A DNA stretch of 64,000 nucleotides from Leuconostoc pseudomesenteroides KCTC 3652 (lineage in GTDB: Bacteria > Bacillota > Bacilli > Lactobacillales > Lactobacillaceae): the NCBI RefSeq assembly GCF_014634745.1, contig NZ_BMBP01000002.1:186001-250000 (forward strand), read 5' to 3'. A program made the translations under genes and the position numbers. A model generated the notes under the pieces. The model worked only from the letters and a program-made list of their open reading frames with translations, was not told the DNA's origin and ran no database searches. Shown here piece by piece: positions 23,374 through 32,206 of the stretch (position 1 is its first letter; each line of letters begins with the position of its first letter).

Positions 23374-24318
23374 TTAATATCCTTTGTTCAAATCAACCAC
23401 ATTTTGGACAAATGTTTGGTCTTTCATAAAACTAGGTACATTTTTTTCAAAGAGCCTGAATAAGCCACCTACCCGACCCGCATTAATATTCTCCCCCCAA
23501 CTGGTATGTTGGGTTAGCAAAATTTGTGGCCGTTCAAATAACGGATGATCATGAGGTAATGGTTCAGGCGTTGTTACATCTAACGCAGCATATTTAACAC
23601 GAGAATCATCAATTGCTTCAAGTAAAGCGGATTGATTCAAAGTGGTGCCTCGTCCAATATTTATAAACAAAAAGAGTTGGTTAAACTGCGCAAAGAAATG
23701 ATCATCAAAAAAATTCTCTGTATCTTTTGTCCCAGGTAGCCCATCGACAATGACTTGTGCTTTAGCTAAACCAGCTTGATAGTCCGTCATTGGAAACGTC
23801 TCGTCAAAGCCTGCTACTGGTCGCCCACTTGTGTTGACACCATAGACTTTACCACCGAAAGCCTTGATATGATGGGCAATTTGTTGTCCGATTCGACCTG
23901 TACCAAAAACTAAAACAGGCAATTCACTAATTAAATATTGATCAGTGAATGGTTCCCAGTGAGTACGTGTAGCATAGACATTTAATCCCCGAGCAAAATA
24001 TAGCAAATAACCCAATACTGTTTGAGCGATTGGCAATGCTTTCAAACCACTCGCATTTGTGACAGTGATACCACGCTGTGCTAATAAAGATAACGGTAAG
24101 TAATCCACACCTGCAGACTGTGCCTGAATCCATTTTAATTTGGTATTTGGTAAGCTTAATATTTTGCTGCCGATGGTGTTATCCCAAGCATAGCTAATAA
24201 CTACTTCTGATAGTTGATCATCAGTTATTGTGTCAGGTGTCACAACATCAATATCATACTGCGCAAGAAAATCTCTGTTTTCTTGCGTCAGTGCCTTAAC
24301 TGCAAGTAGTAATGTCAT
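23374..24318 (-). CDS. D-2-hydroxyacid dehydrogenase
   Basis: NAD-dependent oxidoreductase of 314 aa. The Rossmann motif is VFGTGRIGQQIA (near residue 130), the catalytic Arg lies in INIGRGTTLN, the Glu in DVTTPEPLP and the His in LTQHTSWGEN. Substrate assignment is uncertain; such enzymes reduce 2-oxoacids from amino-acid breakdown and fit the adjacent divergent ilvE. GGAG lies 7 nt before ATG 24318. Confidence 0.82.
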   Translation of the reverse strand: MTLLLAVKALTQENRDFLAQYDIDVVTPDTITDDQLSEVVISYAWDNTIGSKILSLPNTKLKWIQAQSAGVDYLPLSLLAQRGITVTNASGLKALPIAQTVLGYLLYFARGLNVYATRTHWEPFTDQYLISELPVLVFGTGRIGQQIAHHIKAFGGKVYGVNTSGRPVAGFDETFPMTDYQAGLAKAQVIVDGLPGTKDTENFFDDHFFAQFNQLFLFINIGRGTTLNQSALLEAIDDSRVKYAALDVTTPEPLPHDHPLFERPQILLTQHTSWGENINAGRVGGLFRLFEKNVPSFMKDQTFVQNVVDLNKGY

Positions 24319-24411
24319 TTTAATCTCCAATTCTGGTTAACCCCATTAATTATAACCTTATTATACATGATTTGTTTAAACTGCACATGGTCGCCTTGAA
24401 AAAATGAAGGG

Positions 24412-24440
24412 TTGCACAATTTGTTTCTAAGCGTTATAGT
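24412..24440 (+). promoter_or_regulatory. ilvE promoter
   Basis: TTGCAC (24412-24417), a 17-bp spacer and TATAGT (24435-24440), 37 bp before the ilvE start codon. Confidence 0.75.
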
Positions 24441-24477
24441 AGTTTTATCATATTTCTCTAAGAAAGAAGGATGGACA

Positions 24478-25521
24478 ATGTCTGAACAACAGAAAGCAAA
24501 ACCCGAAGATTTTGATTGGGATAACTTGGGATTTGAATATCATGATCTTCCCTATCGTTTCCGAGCTTATTATAAAGATGGTAAATGGAGTGAAGGTGGC
24601 CTTGAAACAGATGCCAACATTCCAGTGAATGAAGCTGCAACTGGCCTTCACTATGGCCAAAATATTTTTGAAGGATTAAAAGTATACCGTCGAAAAGATG
24701 GTGGTGCTAACTTGTTCCGTCCTGACCGTAACGCCAAGCGCTTGCAAAATTCCGCTGATCGTTTGATGATGGCGCCTGTACCCGAAGAACTCTTTTTACG
24801 TGCTTTGAAGGAAGTGGCCAAAGCCAACCAAGACTTTATTCCCCCATATGGCACTGGTGCAACACTTTATTTGCGTCCTTTTGAATTTGGTGGTGGTCCA
24901 GTGGTTGGTGTTCATCCGGCTGATAATTATGTTTTTGAAGTTTATGCAACACCCGTTGGCGCCTATTATAAGGGTGGCTTAACACCAACCGCTTATGTCA
25001 CTAATCATTATGATCGTGCAGCACACGGCGGTACTGGTGCAGCCAAAGCTGGCGGTAACTATGGTGCTTCCATGTTAGCAGGTGATGAGGCCCACAAAGC
25101 CGGATATTCGGATGTTGTTTATCTTGATCCACGTCTTCATGAAAACATTGAAGAACTTGGATCAGCCAACTTCTTTGGCATCACAAAAGATGGCCGTTTC
25201 TTGACACCAAAATCTCCTTCTATTTTGCCTTCAGTCACAAAGTACTCTTTGCTTGCTGTAGCACAAGAGCTTGGTCTAAAAGCTGAAGAGACAACAATTT
25301 CCATCAATGATCTTGATCAGTTTGCTGAAGCCGGTGCAATGGGAACTGCTGCCGTCATTTCGCCAGTAGGATCAATTACACATCAAGGTAATAAGCATGT
25401 CTTCTATTCTGAAACTGAAGTCGGACCGTGGACTCAAAAACTATATGATCGTTTGACGGCGATCCAATATGGCGATCAAGAAGGTCCTGAAGGTTGGGCA
25501 GTTGATGTACCACTTGACTAG
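24478..25521 (+). CDS. ilvE: Branched-chain amino acid aminotransferase
   Basis: PLP class IV enzyme of 347 aa that interconverts Leu/Ile/Val and their keto acids. It shows HYGQNIFEGLKVYR, FRPDRNAKRLQNSA, LYLRPF and GGNYGASMLAGDEA, in which the family motif runs into the PLP region, and GTAAVISPVG near the C-terminus. AAGGA precedes ATG 24478; the frame is open further upstream but without an SD. It is monocistronic, with its own promoter and terminator. Confidence 0.93.
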   Translation: MSEQQKAKPEDFDWDNLGFEYHDLPYRFRAYYKDGKWSEGGLETDANIPVNEAATGLHYGQNIFEGLKVYRRKDGGANLFRPDRNAKRLQNSADRLMMAPVPEELFLRALKEVAKANQDFIPPYGTGATLYLRPFEFGGGPVVGVHPADNYVFEVYATPVGAYYKGGLTPTAYVTNHYDRAAHGGTGAAKAGGNYGASMLAGDEAHKAGYSDVVYLDPRLHENIEELGSANFFGITKDGRFLTPKSPSILPSVTKYSLLAVAQELGLKAEETTISINDLDQFAEAGAMGTAAVISPVGSITHQGNKHVFYSETEVGPWTQKLYDRLTAIQYGDQEGPEGWAVDVPLD

Positions 25522-25527
25522 TATTTA

Positions 25528-25550
25528 AAAAAGCGCTGTCCGCGCTTTTT
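25528..25550 (+). terminator. ilvE terminator
   Basis: Nine-bp stem AAAAAGCGC/GCGCTTTTT with a 5-nt loop and T-run, 7 bp after the stop codon. Confidence 0.85.
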
Positions 25551-25625
25551 TATTTTTCCTAAATTCACAATTTGTTCACATTCAACAGCTATAATAGTAT
25601 TAAAATACGAATAGTGAGGTATCTT

Positions 25626-26063
25626 ATGTCCCCAGTTGAAGAAGCACTACGTCTCGGCGTGCATGTTGTTAATATTGCTACCATAAGTCTTGACGGCACA
25701 CACCCATCAAATCGGTTTACTTATTATGCTTTACCTGAAACACTGACAAACTTTTTCTATATTACAACTTTCCGACAATCGACAAAAGTAAAAGAAATTG
25801 AGAACAATCCTCATGTGTCATTTACTACTGCCCCAAGCAATGAAAAAAATGCTTGGGTCGGCTCAAACGATGCTATTGCTGAAATTTTAGAAACACCGAT
25901 TCAGACAGTCGTGCCGTTATTTAAAGATCAAATTGATGGTTGGTATGATACAGTTGGTGATCTGGATAACAATGATTGGGTAGTCATCAAAATCACTTTT
26001 AACTCTGCAATGATCGTGTCACAAGATGGTGTGAGTTATTTTCCTGAAACCGAAGATGATTAA
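25626..26063 (+). CDS. Pyridoxamine 5'-phosphate oxidase-like flavin protein
   Basis: Small split-barrel protein, 145 aa, starting MSPVEEALRLGVHVVNIATIS. FRQSTKVKEIENNPHVSFTT is the typical flavin/nucleotide-binding segment of the PNPOx-like superfamily. Members reduce or bind flavins, F420 or haem, and the role here is not predictable. GTGAGGT lies 5 nt before ATG 25626, and a TATAAT box lies at 25590-25595 with a poor -35. Confidence 0.75.
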   Translation: MSPVEEALRLGVHVVNIATISLDGTHPSNRFTYYALPETLTNFFYITTFRQSTKVKEIENNPHVSFTTAPSNEKNAWVGSNDAIAEILETPIQTVVPLFKDQIDGWYDTVGDLDNNDWVVIKITFNSAMIVSQDGVSYFPETEDD

Positions 26064-26099
26064 AAAATAAGCTTAACCAAACAGGTTAAGCTTATTTTT
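26063..26099. terminator. Shared bidirectional terminator
   Basis: Sixteen-bp perfect inverted repeat (AAAAATAAGCTTAACC) with a 5-nt loop between converging genes. Both stop codons lie in or at the edge of the stem. Confidence 0.9.
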
Positions 26100-26616
26100 G
26101 TTTAATTGTAAATGCACGTTTTTTCGTTGGTGCTTTTTTAGTCGATGGTTTTCCATTTTTGGACTTTGATTTTGTTTTTGGACGCTGTTTATTATCTTTG
26201 GATTCGCGCTTTGGCTTAGTATTTGGTTTATGTGAAGTATTTTCACGTGCCTCTCTGACGCGAGGATTGATATTTTCTAGCACAAAATAAGGTGCACCAA
26301 AATTAACGTACTCATATAAATAATCTTGTAAGGTTTGTATTTTATCTTGGTTAGCCACCGACTTATCATTGTGGTAGAAACCTTTTAGCCGCAATTGTTC
26401 AGCTGAAATATCACCCACTATATAATCATATTGGGCTAACAATGGTGTATACCGAATGGCTAATTTATCGACATCAAAAGCGTCTTTAAAATTATCAACC
26501 AATTCTAACGTTAAACGATCTATTTCGATTTCATCACCGCGCCGCGTCACACGGTAAACGGATTTTCTCTCTGCTTGCTGCGCTATCGTTTTTTCTTTAA
26601 GTGTATCGTGATCCAT
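26092..26616 (-). CDS. YutD family protein
   Basis: Cytoplasmic protein of unknown function, 174 aa. Residues 15-120 form the YutD domain with the family motif YDYIVGDISAEQLRLKGFY. The C-terminal 55 residues are a Lys/Pro/Ser-rich disordered tail, which is longer than in Bacillus YutD. It starts one base inside the end of the 5'-nucleotidase-like gene, so the two are translated together. This pairing with a YunD-like gene also occurs in other Firmicutes. Confidence 0.82.
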   Translation of the reverse strand: MDHDTLKEKTIAQQAERKSVYRVTRRGDEIEIDRLTLELVDNFKDAFDVDKLAIRYTPLLAQYDYIVGDISAEQLRLKGFYHNDKSVANQDKIQTLQDYLYEYVNFGAPYFVLENINPRVREARENTSHKPNTKPKRESKDNKQRPKTKSKSKNGKPSTKKAPTKKRAFTIKQK

Positions 26617-27962
26617 TAGTTATCCTTATTATATTTGTCAGTATAGTAGTCTGCCATTAATTCACGTAAAATAATGTTTAACGCAATTTCACTTGGTGCG
26701 TCAGCAATAATTGGAAAAAATGGAATCCATTTATAATGATCCAATGTCGCAATCTGATAGGATTGATCCATTATTAGATTCTCGCCATGATATAAAATTT
26801 GACCATCTTGCTGCCGATCAATACCATCAAAACGCATGTAACCAAATACTTTTCCCCTAAAACCACTACCTTTCATGGGAAAGTTGGCCAACTCAGCTGT
26901 CTGTTTTTCAATGCTGATCATCAAGTTTTTAATTTGTGTCCCAGTTAGTGTGATTAGCATCGGGTTGATCGCATGTGGCATACTTTCTAATAACTCGTAG
27001 CGACTCAGCTCGCCCTCAGGCAAATCTTCTACAAACATGCCAGTTGACACAAGTGCAGCAGGCACTTGATAGAAACGCTTCAAAGCACGCAAAGCATCAT
27101 AGGCTTGCTCATCAGTACCAATTGTTCTTGGCAAAACTGCGACATGCTGCGATTCTAGTTCATGACGCCCTGCATTAAGCCACCCTTTAATTAAATTAAA
27201 GTCGTCAACAGACTCTGGCAACTCATAAACCGGTGTTGTCCTTGCCGCTTGATCAATAATTTTATGATCTTCCATCGTTAAAGTAACATCGCCAATATTT
27301 TCACCATAGCGACCGGCCCCTGCCAAAATTGTCTGATTAATCACTTTGCCGTGGGGTAACAAATGATGTGTATGAGCCCCAAGGATAACGTCAATATCAT
27401 ACTTTTTAGCGAGTCGCTCGTCTGTTGGCAATCCCAAGTGAGATAGCAGAACAATAACATCTGATTTTTCTCTGATTATTGGCAGCAAACGGTCTAACGT
27501 GTCGTCAACATCATGCGGCTGCCAACCTAGCGGTGGATATGTTAGTTCATACGGTGCCGTTAGACCCAAAACACCAATTTTTGTCCCTATCCCCGTTGTT
27601 AAAATTTTATATTCCTGCGCCCACTTTGGTTGACTATCATTGGGTAATTCTTTCAGGTTTGCTAATAAGACATCAAAATTTGCTTTATCATATAAATGAT
27701 TAAGTGCCTCATGAGACAACACGAGGCCCTCATTATTACCAATTGTTACCCCATCATAATGACAATTGTTCATCAATTCAATATTTGCCCAGCCCATACT
27801 TGCATCCGTGAGGGGGTGTAACCTGTCAATCGCGTCGCCAATATCAAATGTAACTACTTCGCTATATGATCTTTGTTTTTCATGTAAAAATCGTGATACG
27901 CGTGGCCAATTTTCAAGGTGCGAATGGATATCATTTGTATGTAATATGTGAATTGTTTCCAT
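26616..27962 (-). CDS. 5'-nucleotidase/2',3'-cyclic phosphodiesterase family protein (YunD-like)
   Basis: Two-domain metallophosphoesterase, 448 aa, without a signal peptide. The N-terminal domain carries HTNDIHSHLENW, the GDAIDRL segment, TIGNNEGL, LLSHLG and GAHTHHLLPHG, the metal ligands of the UshA family. A C-terminal 5'-nucleotidase domain follows from about residue 290. GGAGG lies 6 nt before ATG 27962. Cytoplasmic members are thought to cleave nucleotides or related phosphoesters. Confidence 0.85.
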   Translation of the reverse strand: METIHILHTNDIHSHLENWPRVSRFLHEKQRSYSEVVTFDIGDAIDRLHPLTDASMGWANIELMNNCHYDGVTIGNNEGLVLSHEALNHLYDKANFDVLLANLKELPNDSQPKWAQEYKILTTGIGTKIGVLGLTAPYELTYPPLGWQPHDVDDTLDRLLPIIREKSDVIVLLSHLGLPTDERLAKKYDIDVILGAHTHHLLPHGKVINQTILAGAGRYGENIGDVTLTMEDHKIIDQAARTTPVYELPESVDDFNLIKGWLNAGRHELESQHVAVLPRTIGTDEQAYDALRALKRFYQVPAALVSTGMFVEDLPEGELSRYELLESMPHAINPMLITLTGTQIKNLMISIEKQTAELANFPMKGSGFRGKVFGYMRFDGIDRQQDGQILYHGENLIMDQSYQIATLDHYKWIPFFPIIADAPSEIALNIILRELMADYYTDKYNKDN

Positions 27963-27972
27963 AACACCCCTC

Positions 27973-28590
27973 CTATACGCGCTGCAAATAGTCTCTCTTT
28001 TTCCCAGCAATAATCGCTATTACTTCATTTTCACTCAAAGGCGCACCAAATGGCACACTATTGCTGGGCAAATAATCAATATCAGGTGAATCTACACCGA
28101 CATTAATATTTTCCTTAGCATGAACACTATAATTGTGAATGTGACCATGCAGATTAATTTGATTTTTGGTCAAACCTAACATCATCGGATAATGCGTTAA
28201 AAACACTTCGTGATGATCAAATTTCAACCTGACCCCAACCTCATGAAAGTCAAATTTTGGTTGACCATTTTGGCTATTTAGCTGTTGTTGGGCCAAATAT
28301 TTGAACAAAGCACTGCTATCATGATTGCCTTTAATCAACACAATATGACCATTTAAATGCGATAAAATGTCAAATGTCTGAGCCATGATCAAGCTAGCCG
28401 GTTTAGTATATTTCATTGCAATGTCGCCAAGATGATAGACAGTATCATTAGGCTTCACCTTAGCATTCCAATGGTTAATGATTGTCTCATTCATATCTGC
28501 TACCGTCAAAAATTGTGAGCGTGGAGAAAAAACTTGACTAGTTAATAAACTATCGTGATAAAAATGGGTATCTGCTGTATAAAAATTCAT
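27973..28590 (-). CDS. Metallophosphoesterase
   Basis: Calcineurin-like phosphoesterase, 205 aa. Metal motifs are YTADTHFYHD, YHLGDIAM, LIKGNHDS, LTHYPMM and NLHGHIHN in the right order. The length and composition match the small YfcE-like or phage-like phosphoesterases. It lies 10 bp upstream of the nucleotidase gene, so probably in one operon. Confidence 0.85.
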   Translation of the reverse strand: MNFYTADTHFYHDSLLTSQVFSPRSQFLTVADMNETIINHWNAKVKPNDTVYHLGDIAMKYTKPASLIMAQTFDILSHLNGHIVLIKGNHDSSALFKYLAQQQLNSQNGQPKFDFHEVGVRLKFDHHEVFLTHYPMMLGLTKNQINLHGHIHNYSVHAKENINVGVDSPDIDYLPSNSVPFGAPLSENEVIAIIAGKKRDYLQRV

Positions 28591-28614
28591 TGTTTACAAA
28601 ACCCTCTCCACCAA

Positions 28615-29061
28615 CTACTTGCCAAAACGATACACAAACTCTGAAAAATCATCCAAATTTGCTGGAAAAGCATTTAATCCCCAAATGAGGCGTTCCGGCT
28701 GACCAGGAATCTGGTAGCGGACACCCCATTCGTCATTTCGGCTCGGATCATCATACGATGGTCCACGATATTCAGTTAACCATGTTTTAATATAAGCCAT
28801 GGCTTCTTGAGAAAAATGATCCCATACATTGGTCATATCAACCCAATCTTCCCGATAGCGCCAATTAAATGGCTCCCCTTGGTCATTATAGTGAGGATTA
28901 TAAAAATCGAATTCCGGATCCAAAATATCTTTAGCTTCTTGTGATTTGCTGTCACTTTGCCAAAAAGCATGTCCCTCATGACGTTTTATATAAACGTAAT
29001 CAAACCCATTGACTAAATTTCCGCGATAAAACACCAAAAAATCTAATCGTGTTTGTGCCAT
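28615..29061 (-). CDS. Conserved hypothetical protein, 148 aa
   Basis: Soluble acidic protein rich in Trp, Tyr and Asp (MAQTRLDFLVFYRG, NWRYREDWVDMTNVW, RYQIPGQPERLIWGLN). No membrane segment or known motif is seen. GGAG lies 6 nt before ATG 29061, 1 bp after the peptidase gene, so they share a message. I do not recognise a function. Confidence 0.7.
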   Translation of the reverse strand: MAQTRLDFLVFYRGNLVNGFDYVYIKRHEGHAFWQSDSKSQEAKDILDPEFDFYNPHYNDQGEPFNWRYREDWVDMTNVWDHFSQEAMAYIKTWLTEYRGPSYDDPSRNDEWGVRYQIPGQPERLIWGLNAFPANLDDFSEFVYRFGK

Positions 29062-29062
29062 A

Positions 29063-30157
29063 TTAAACTCCAATCACCAACAATTCTTTTGACAAATTGG
29101 CTGTCAAATTTTCGTATCCGTCTGCAGTCACAATGACATCATCTTCAATACGAACACCACCCTTGCCACCAAGGTAAATGCCAGGTTCAATTGTCAATAA
29201 ATGACCAGCCTGCATTTCGTCACTAGAACGTGGACTTATCGCAGGTCCTTCATGAATATCAAGCCCCACACCGTGACCGCCACCATGATTGTACTGTTCA
29301 GCATAACCATGCTCCGAAATGTAATCACGAGCAACTTTATCAATTTCGCTACCTGAAATGCCGGGTTTGACAATGGCAATGGCATTTTCATTTGCTTGTT
29401 TAACAATATCATAAATTTCTTTTAATTCGTCACTCACTTGGCCGACAGCGATGGTCCGCGTAACGTCTGATGTATAACCATCGACATAATAGCCAAAGTC
29501 AATTGTTACCAATTCACCATCAGCTATTACCTTATCTGTTGCTTCCCCATGGGGTAACGCTGAACGATATCCTGAAGCCACAATTGTGTCAAATGAAGCT
29601 TTTTCAGCACCATATTTTTTTTGTAAACGATCTAATTCGTTGGCCACTTCGCGCTCTGTTTTACCTGGTTGAATAAATGGTATTAAATCTTGAAAAGCTT
29701 TGACAGATGCTGTGGCTGCAAGTCTTAGCGCAGCCAATTCACTTTCATCTTTTACTTCTCGCAAAGTTTCAATAGCACTTGGCAGTGCATCAAATTCAAT
29801 GTTTGCAGGTAATAGTTCATCTAAATAATCGTATATGTTATACGGCATATCTGCTTCAAAAGCCAAATGTTTGATACCAAATTCTTGAGCAGTTGCAACT
29901 GCATCTTCGTAATATGCCCTAGTTATTTTTAAATCAACCCCTTCAGGCAAACGATCTTTATAGTCTTCTTCATATCGAGCATCTGTAATCAGTCGTGCTT
30001 GATTTAAACTAACAAGGACAACCCCATCACCAGTTCCGCCATCAAAACCTGTTAGATATTTTGTGTTAAACCCTTGGTATACAATCATACCGTCTAAATC
30101 AAGCTTTTTTAAAAGTGCTTGTAATTTTTTAAGCCGTGCTTCGTAATATTTTGTCAT
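29063..30157 (-). CDS. M24 family Xaa-Pro peptidase
   Basis: Metal-dependent cytoplasmic peptidase of 364 aa with a creatinase-like N-domain and a pita-bread C-domain. Metal ligands are visible in TIDFGYYVDGYTSDVTRT, HGGGHGVGLDIHEGP, TIEPGIYL and VRIEDDV. It could be a prolidase (PepQ) or an aminopeptidase P; length and motifs fit both, with PepQ usual in lactic acid bacteria. Confidence 0.88.
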   Translation of the reverse strand: MTKYYEARLKKLQALLKKLDLDGMIVYQGFNTKYLTGFDGGTGDGVVLVSLNQARLITDARYEEDYKDRLPEGVDLKITRAYYEDAVATAQEFGIKHLAFEADMPYNIYDYLDELLPANIEFDALPSAIETLREVKDESELAALRLAATASVKAFQDLIPFIQPGKTEREVANELDRLQKKYGAEKASFDTIVASGYRSALPHGEATDKVIADGELVTIDFGYYVDGYTSDVTRTIAVGQVSDELKEIYDIVKQANENAIAIVKPGISGSEIDKVARDYISEHGYAEQYNHGGGHGVGLDIHEGPAISPRSSDEMQAGHLLTIEPGIYLGGKGGVRIEDDVIVTADGYENLTANLSKELLVIGV

Positions 30158-30195
30158 AATAATCTCTTTTCTCGTTCTGCTTTCATTATAGCAAA

Positions 30196-30219
30196 AAAGA
30201 CTGACCTAAGTCAGTCTTT
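30196..30219 (-). terminator. rplU-rpmA terminator
   Basis: Ten-bp stem AAAGACTGAC/GTCAGTCTTT with a 4-nt loop and T-run, 11 nt beyond the rpmA stop. Confidence 0.85.
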
Positions 30220-30230
30220 AGAATAGCTAC

Positions 30231-30548
30231 TTACTTGGCAGCAGCAACGATTTCATTGTATTGTTCACGTGTATAAACAGATACTTGACGCTTTTCGCGA
30301 CCTTTACGCTCAAACTTAACAACACCGTCTGTCAAAGCAAACAATGTGTCATCGCCACCCTTTTTAACGTTTACGCCTGGATAAATATGCGTACCACGTT
30401 GGCGGTAAATGATTGAGCCAGCAGTCAAATCTTGTCCGTCAGCAACTTTAGTGCCTAAACGACGACCTGCTGAGTCACGACCGTTGGCTGAAGATCCGCC
30501 ACCTTTGTGGTGAGCGAACATTTGCAAGTTTTCTTGATTCATCAACAT
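30231..30548 (-). CDS. rpmA: Ribosomal protein bL27
   Basis: Large-subunit protein near the peptidyl-transferase centre, 105 aa. The N-terminus [20 protein letters not shown] carries the Firmicutes extension that the protease Prp removes after the Phe, before AHHKGGGS. The remainder is canonical ([28 protein letters not shown]). The prp gene that often lies between rplU and rpmA is absent here; only 31 bp separate the two genes. AAGGAG precedes the ATG. Confidence 0.97.
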   Translation of the reverse strand: MLMNQENLQMFAHHKGGGSSANGRDSAGRRLGTKVADGQDLTAGSIIYRQRGTHIYPGVNVKKGGDDTLFALTDGVVKFERKGREKRQVSVYTREQYNEIVAAAK

Positions 30549-30579
30549 AAGTCTATTTCTCCTTTACAAGTAGTAATGA

Positions 30580-30879
30580 TTACGCGATTGAATCAATCTT
30601 CACGCGTGTATATGGTTGGCGGTGGCCTTGCTTAGTATGTGAATGCTTCTTGGCACGGTACTTGAAAGTAACAACCTTCTTTTGCTTGCCTTGCTTTTCA
30701 ACTGTGCCTTCTACCTTTGCACCATCAACAAATGGTGTACCAATTTTTGAATCAGTCAGAACAACTTGGTCAAAAGTTACCTTTTCACCTTCAGCTGCGT
30801 CCAACTTTTCAACGAAAATTGTGTCACCTTCAGCGACTTTGTATTGTTTGCCGCCAGTTACAATAATTGCATATGCCAT
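30580..30879 (-). CDS. rplU: Ribosomal protein bL21
   Basis: Large-subunit protein of 99 aa ([37 protein letters not shown]), of full normal length. First gene of the rplU-rpmA operon, behind a long structured leader that probably mediates its feedback control. Confidence 0.97.
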   Translation of the reverse strand: MAYAIIVTGGKQYKVAEGDTIFVEKLDAAEGEKVTFDQVVLTDSKIGTPFVDGAKVEGTVEKQGKQKKVVTFKYRAKKHSHTKQGHRQPYTRVKIDSIA

Positions 30880-30892
30880 TATTGAATTCTCC

Positions 30893-30985
30893 TTATACTT
30901 AGACTCACCATCACAGGCGGTTAGGCCCTAGTCCCAAACATGCTTTAACCTGATCTGAGTGGTTGTAGCTTTGCTAACAACCCTT
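30893..30985 (-). ncRNA. Probable L21 leader (ribosomal protein autoregulatory RNA)
   Basis: The ~105-nt untranslated region between the rplU promoter and its SD contains the segment GGGCCTAACCGCCTGTGATG on the minus strand. Near the start are a GGGTTGTTAGC/GCTACAACC stem-loop and further short stems. Position and sequence resemble the L21 leader known from Firmicutes. The match is from memory; a covariance-model search would settle it. Confidence 0.6.
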
Positions 30986-30987
30986 AT

Positions 30988-31016
30988 ATTTTACCAGTTG
31001 AAAATGCATTAGTCAA
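30988..31016 (-). promoter_or_regulatory. rplU-rpmA promoter
   Basis: TTGACT (31011-31016), 17 bp, TAAAAT (30988-30993) on the minus strand, about 110 bp upstream of the rplU start. Confidence 0.8.
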
Positions 31017-31026
31017 ATCTAATGCG

Positions 31027-31605
31027 CTATTTTGCGGCTTTAGGCGTAAAGTCAAATAAACCTAACCCCGTATCTTTGATAACAGTCGGATTGCCTCGCC
31101 ATAAAACTGCGAATTCTTGCAGCAAATCATCTTGTGTCATATTCATATCATCACTCAACCACCGCGCAATCATAGCCCAGAAGCCTGCATTAATTGTCTC
31201 CCACTGATATTGCAATCGTCGATTAACATCCTGAGCTGATGCATTCACTTTGGTTTGCATTTGCGTCCTGAGACGATCAAACAGTGCATGCTGGAAAGAA
31301 GGATCGGCATGATGATTCAACACCGCATTATAAAAAGCGGCTTGGCGGCTGACACTGGCAATCATTTCAGCAACAATAAAAGTTTCTTTTGTATGTAACA
31401 ATAAATCATTCAATATGACATCATTGACTTCAGAAATCAAATGTTCTTTATTGGCATAATACTTATAAAAAGTTCCCCGCGTAATATCGGCGCGTGCTAG
31501 TAATGTTGTAATCGAAAATCCAGGTTGCGTTGTCAATAAAGCAATAGTTGCTGATTGAATAATTTGCCGCGTGCGCACAATGCGAGCGTCAATTTTCTTG
31601 GACAC
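31027..31605 (-). CDS. TetR family transcriptional regulator
   Basis: One-domain-plus-ligand-pocket repressor, 192 aa. The DNA-binding helix-turn-helix is FSITTLLARADITRGTFYKYYANKEHL (residues about 32-58, split here only for description); the C-terminal helical part has no recognisable ligand signature. AAGGAGG lies 8 nt before a GTG at 31605, which is the likely start. A TATAAT box lies near 31640. No adjacent target operon is obvious, so autoregulation or a distant target is possible. Confidence 0.85.
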   Translation of the reverse strand: MSKKIDARIVRTRQIIQSATIALLTTQPGFSITTLLARADITRGTFYKYYANKEHLISEVNDVILNDLLLHTKETFIVAEMIASVSRQAAFYNAVLNHHADPSFQHALFDRLRTQMQTKVNASAQDVNRRLQYQWETINAGFWAMIARWLSDDMNMTQDDLLQEFAVLWRGNPTVIKDTGLGLFDFTPKAAK

Positions 31606-31981
31606 AGTTTTATCCTCCTTTGCAGCATTTGTTTTTATTATACCATCTCTATCGCTAACCAAAAGTAATAAACTTGTGATGATTTGAAGCTATGTACGGT
31701 GGCTCCCATTGTTGGGGTAAACGTTTTTCAAACTCAGAATTATGAAAAGGAATAGTTGAATTAGAATGTTTTGTGTTGCGGAGTCACCTTAAGTGATATC
31801 ATATCATGTCAGTCACATTTAGCTATGTGCATAACCAACAAATTTCGAACATGTTTTAGGTCATATTAACCAACTATTTTGAAGCATTAATTTATAATTA
31901 ATACCTTATCGAGTATCTGAAGACAACTAAATAACGTTAATTGTGTTAGAATATCTTCATATAAGTTGTATGAGGAAAATC
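31606..31981. other. Gene-free interval of 376 bp
   Basis: Holds the TetR-gene promoter at its left edge and the ribosome site of the next small gene at its right edge. Otherwise it is AT-rich sequence with several short palindromes (for example around TGATATCATATCA) and no convincing gene, repeat or RNA. Confidence 0.5.
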
Positions 31982-32149
31982 ATGTCAGCCTTCACTTTAT
32001 TATTTATCTACACCTTAATCTTAATTACGATTTTAATCATTGGCATCGTTATTCATAATAGTCACATGATTATCGCCGGTATAATTGGTGTTTGTGTTCA
32101 AATTGCAATGCTAATTTACTTATGTTATTTTATTGTGCCATACATGTAG
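31982..32149 (+). CDS. Small membrane protein, 55 aa
   Basis: Almost entirely hydrophobic protein with two predicted membrane helices (residues 3-24 and 30-52) joined by the short polar turn HNSHM. GAGG lies 6 nt before ATG 31982. No relatives recognised; the small size and membrane nature would fit a stress or regulatory peptide, but nothing nearby supports a role. Confidence 0.55.
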   Translation: MSAFTLLFIYTLILITILIIGIVIHNSHMIIAGIIGVCVQIAMLIYLCYFIVPYM

Positions 32150-32190
32150 CAAATAAAAACTGCTATGACCCTCAAAAAGTAGATCACAGC
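32150..32190 (-). terminator. Terminator with ATTTGCTA tail
   Basis: Seven-bp stem (GCTGTGA/TCATAGC with one G-U) followed on the minus strand by AGTTTTTATTTGCTA. It ends the gene at 32207. The same T5-ATTTGCTA tail recurs at unit boundaries of the prophage RNA array. Confidence 0.6.
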
Positions 32191-32206
32191 ATTTCTTATC
32201 TCTTAA

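Noticed and set aside
31840-31870. LexA-like CGAACATG near 31845
   Set aside because: Only one half-site is present and no promoter lies around it.
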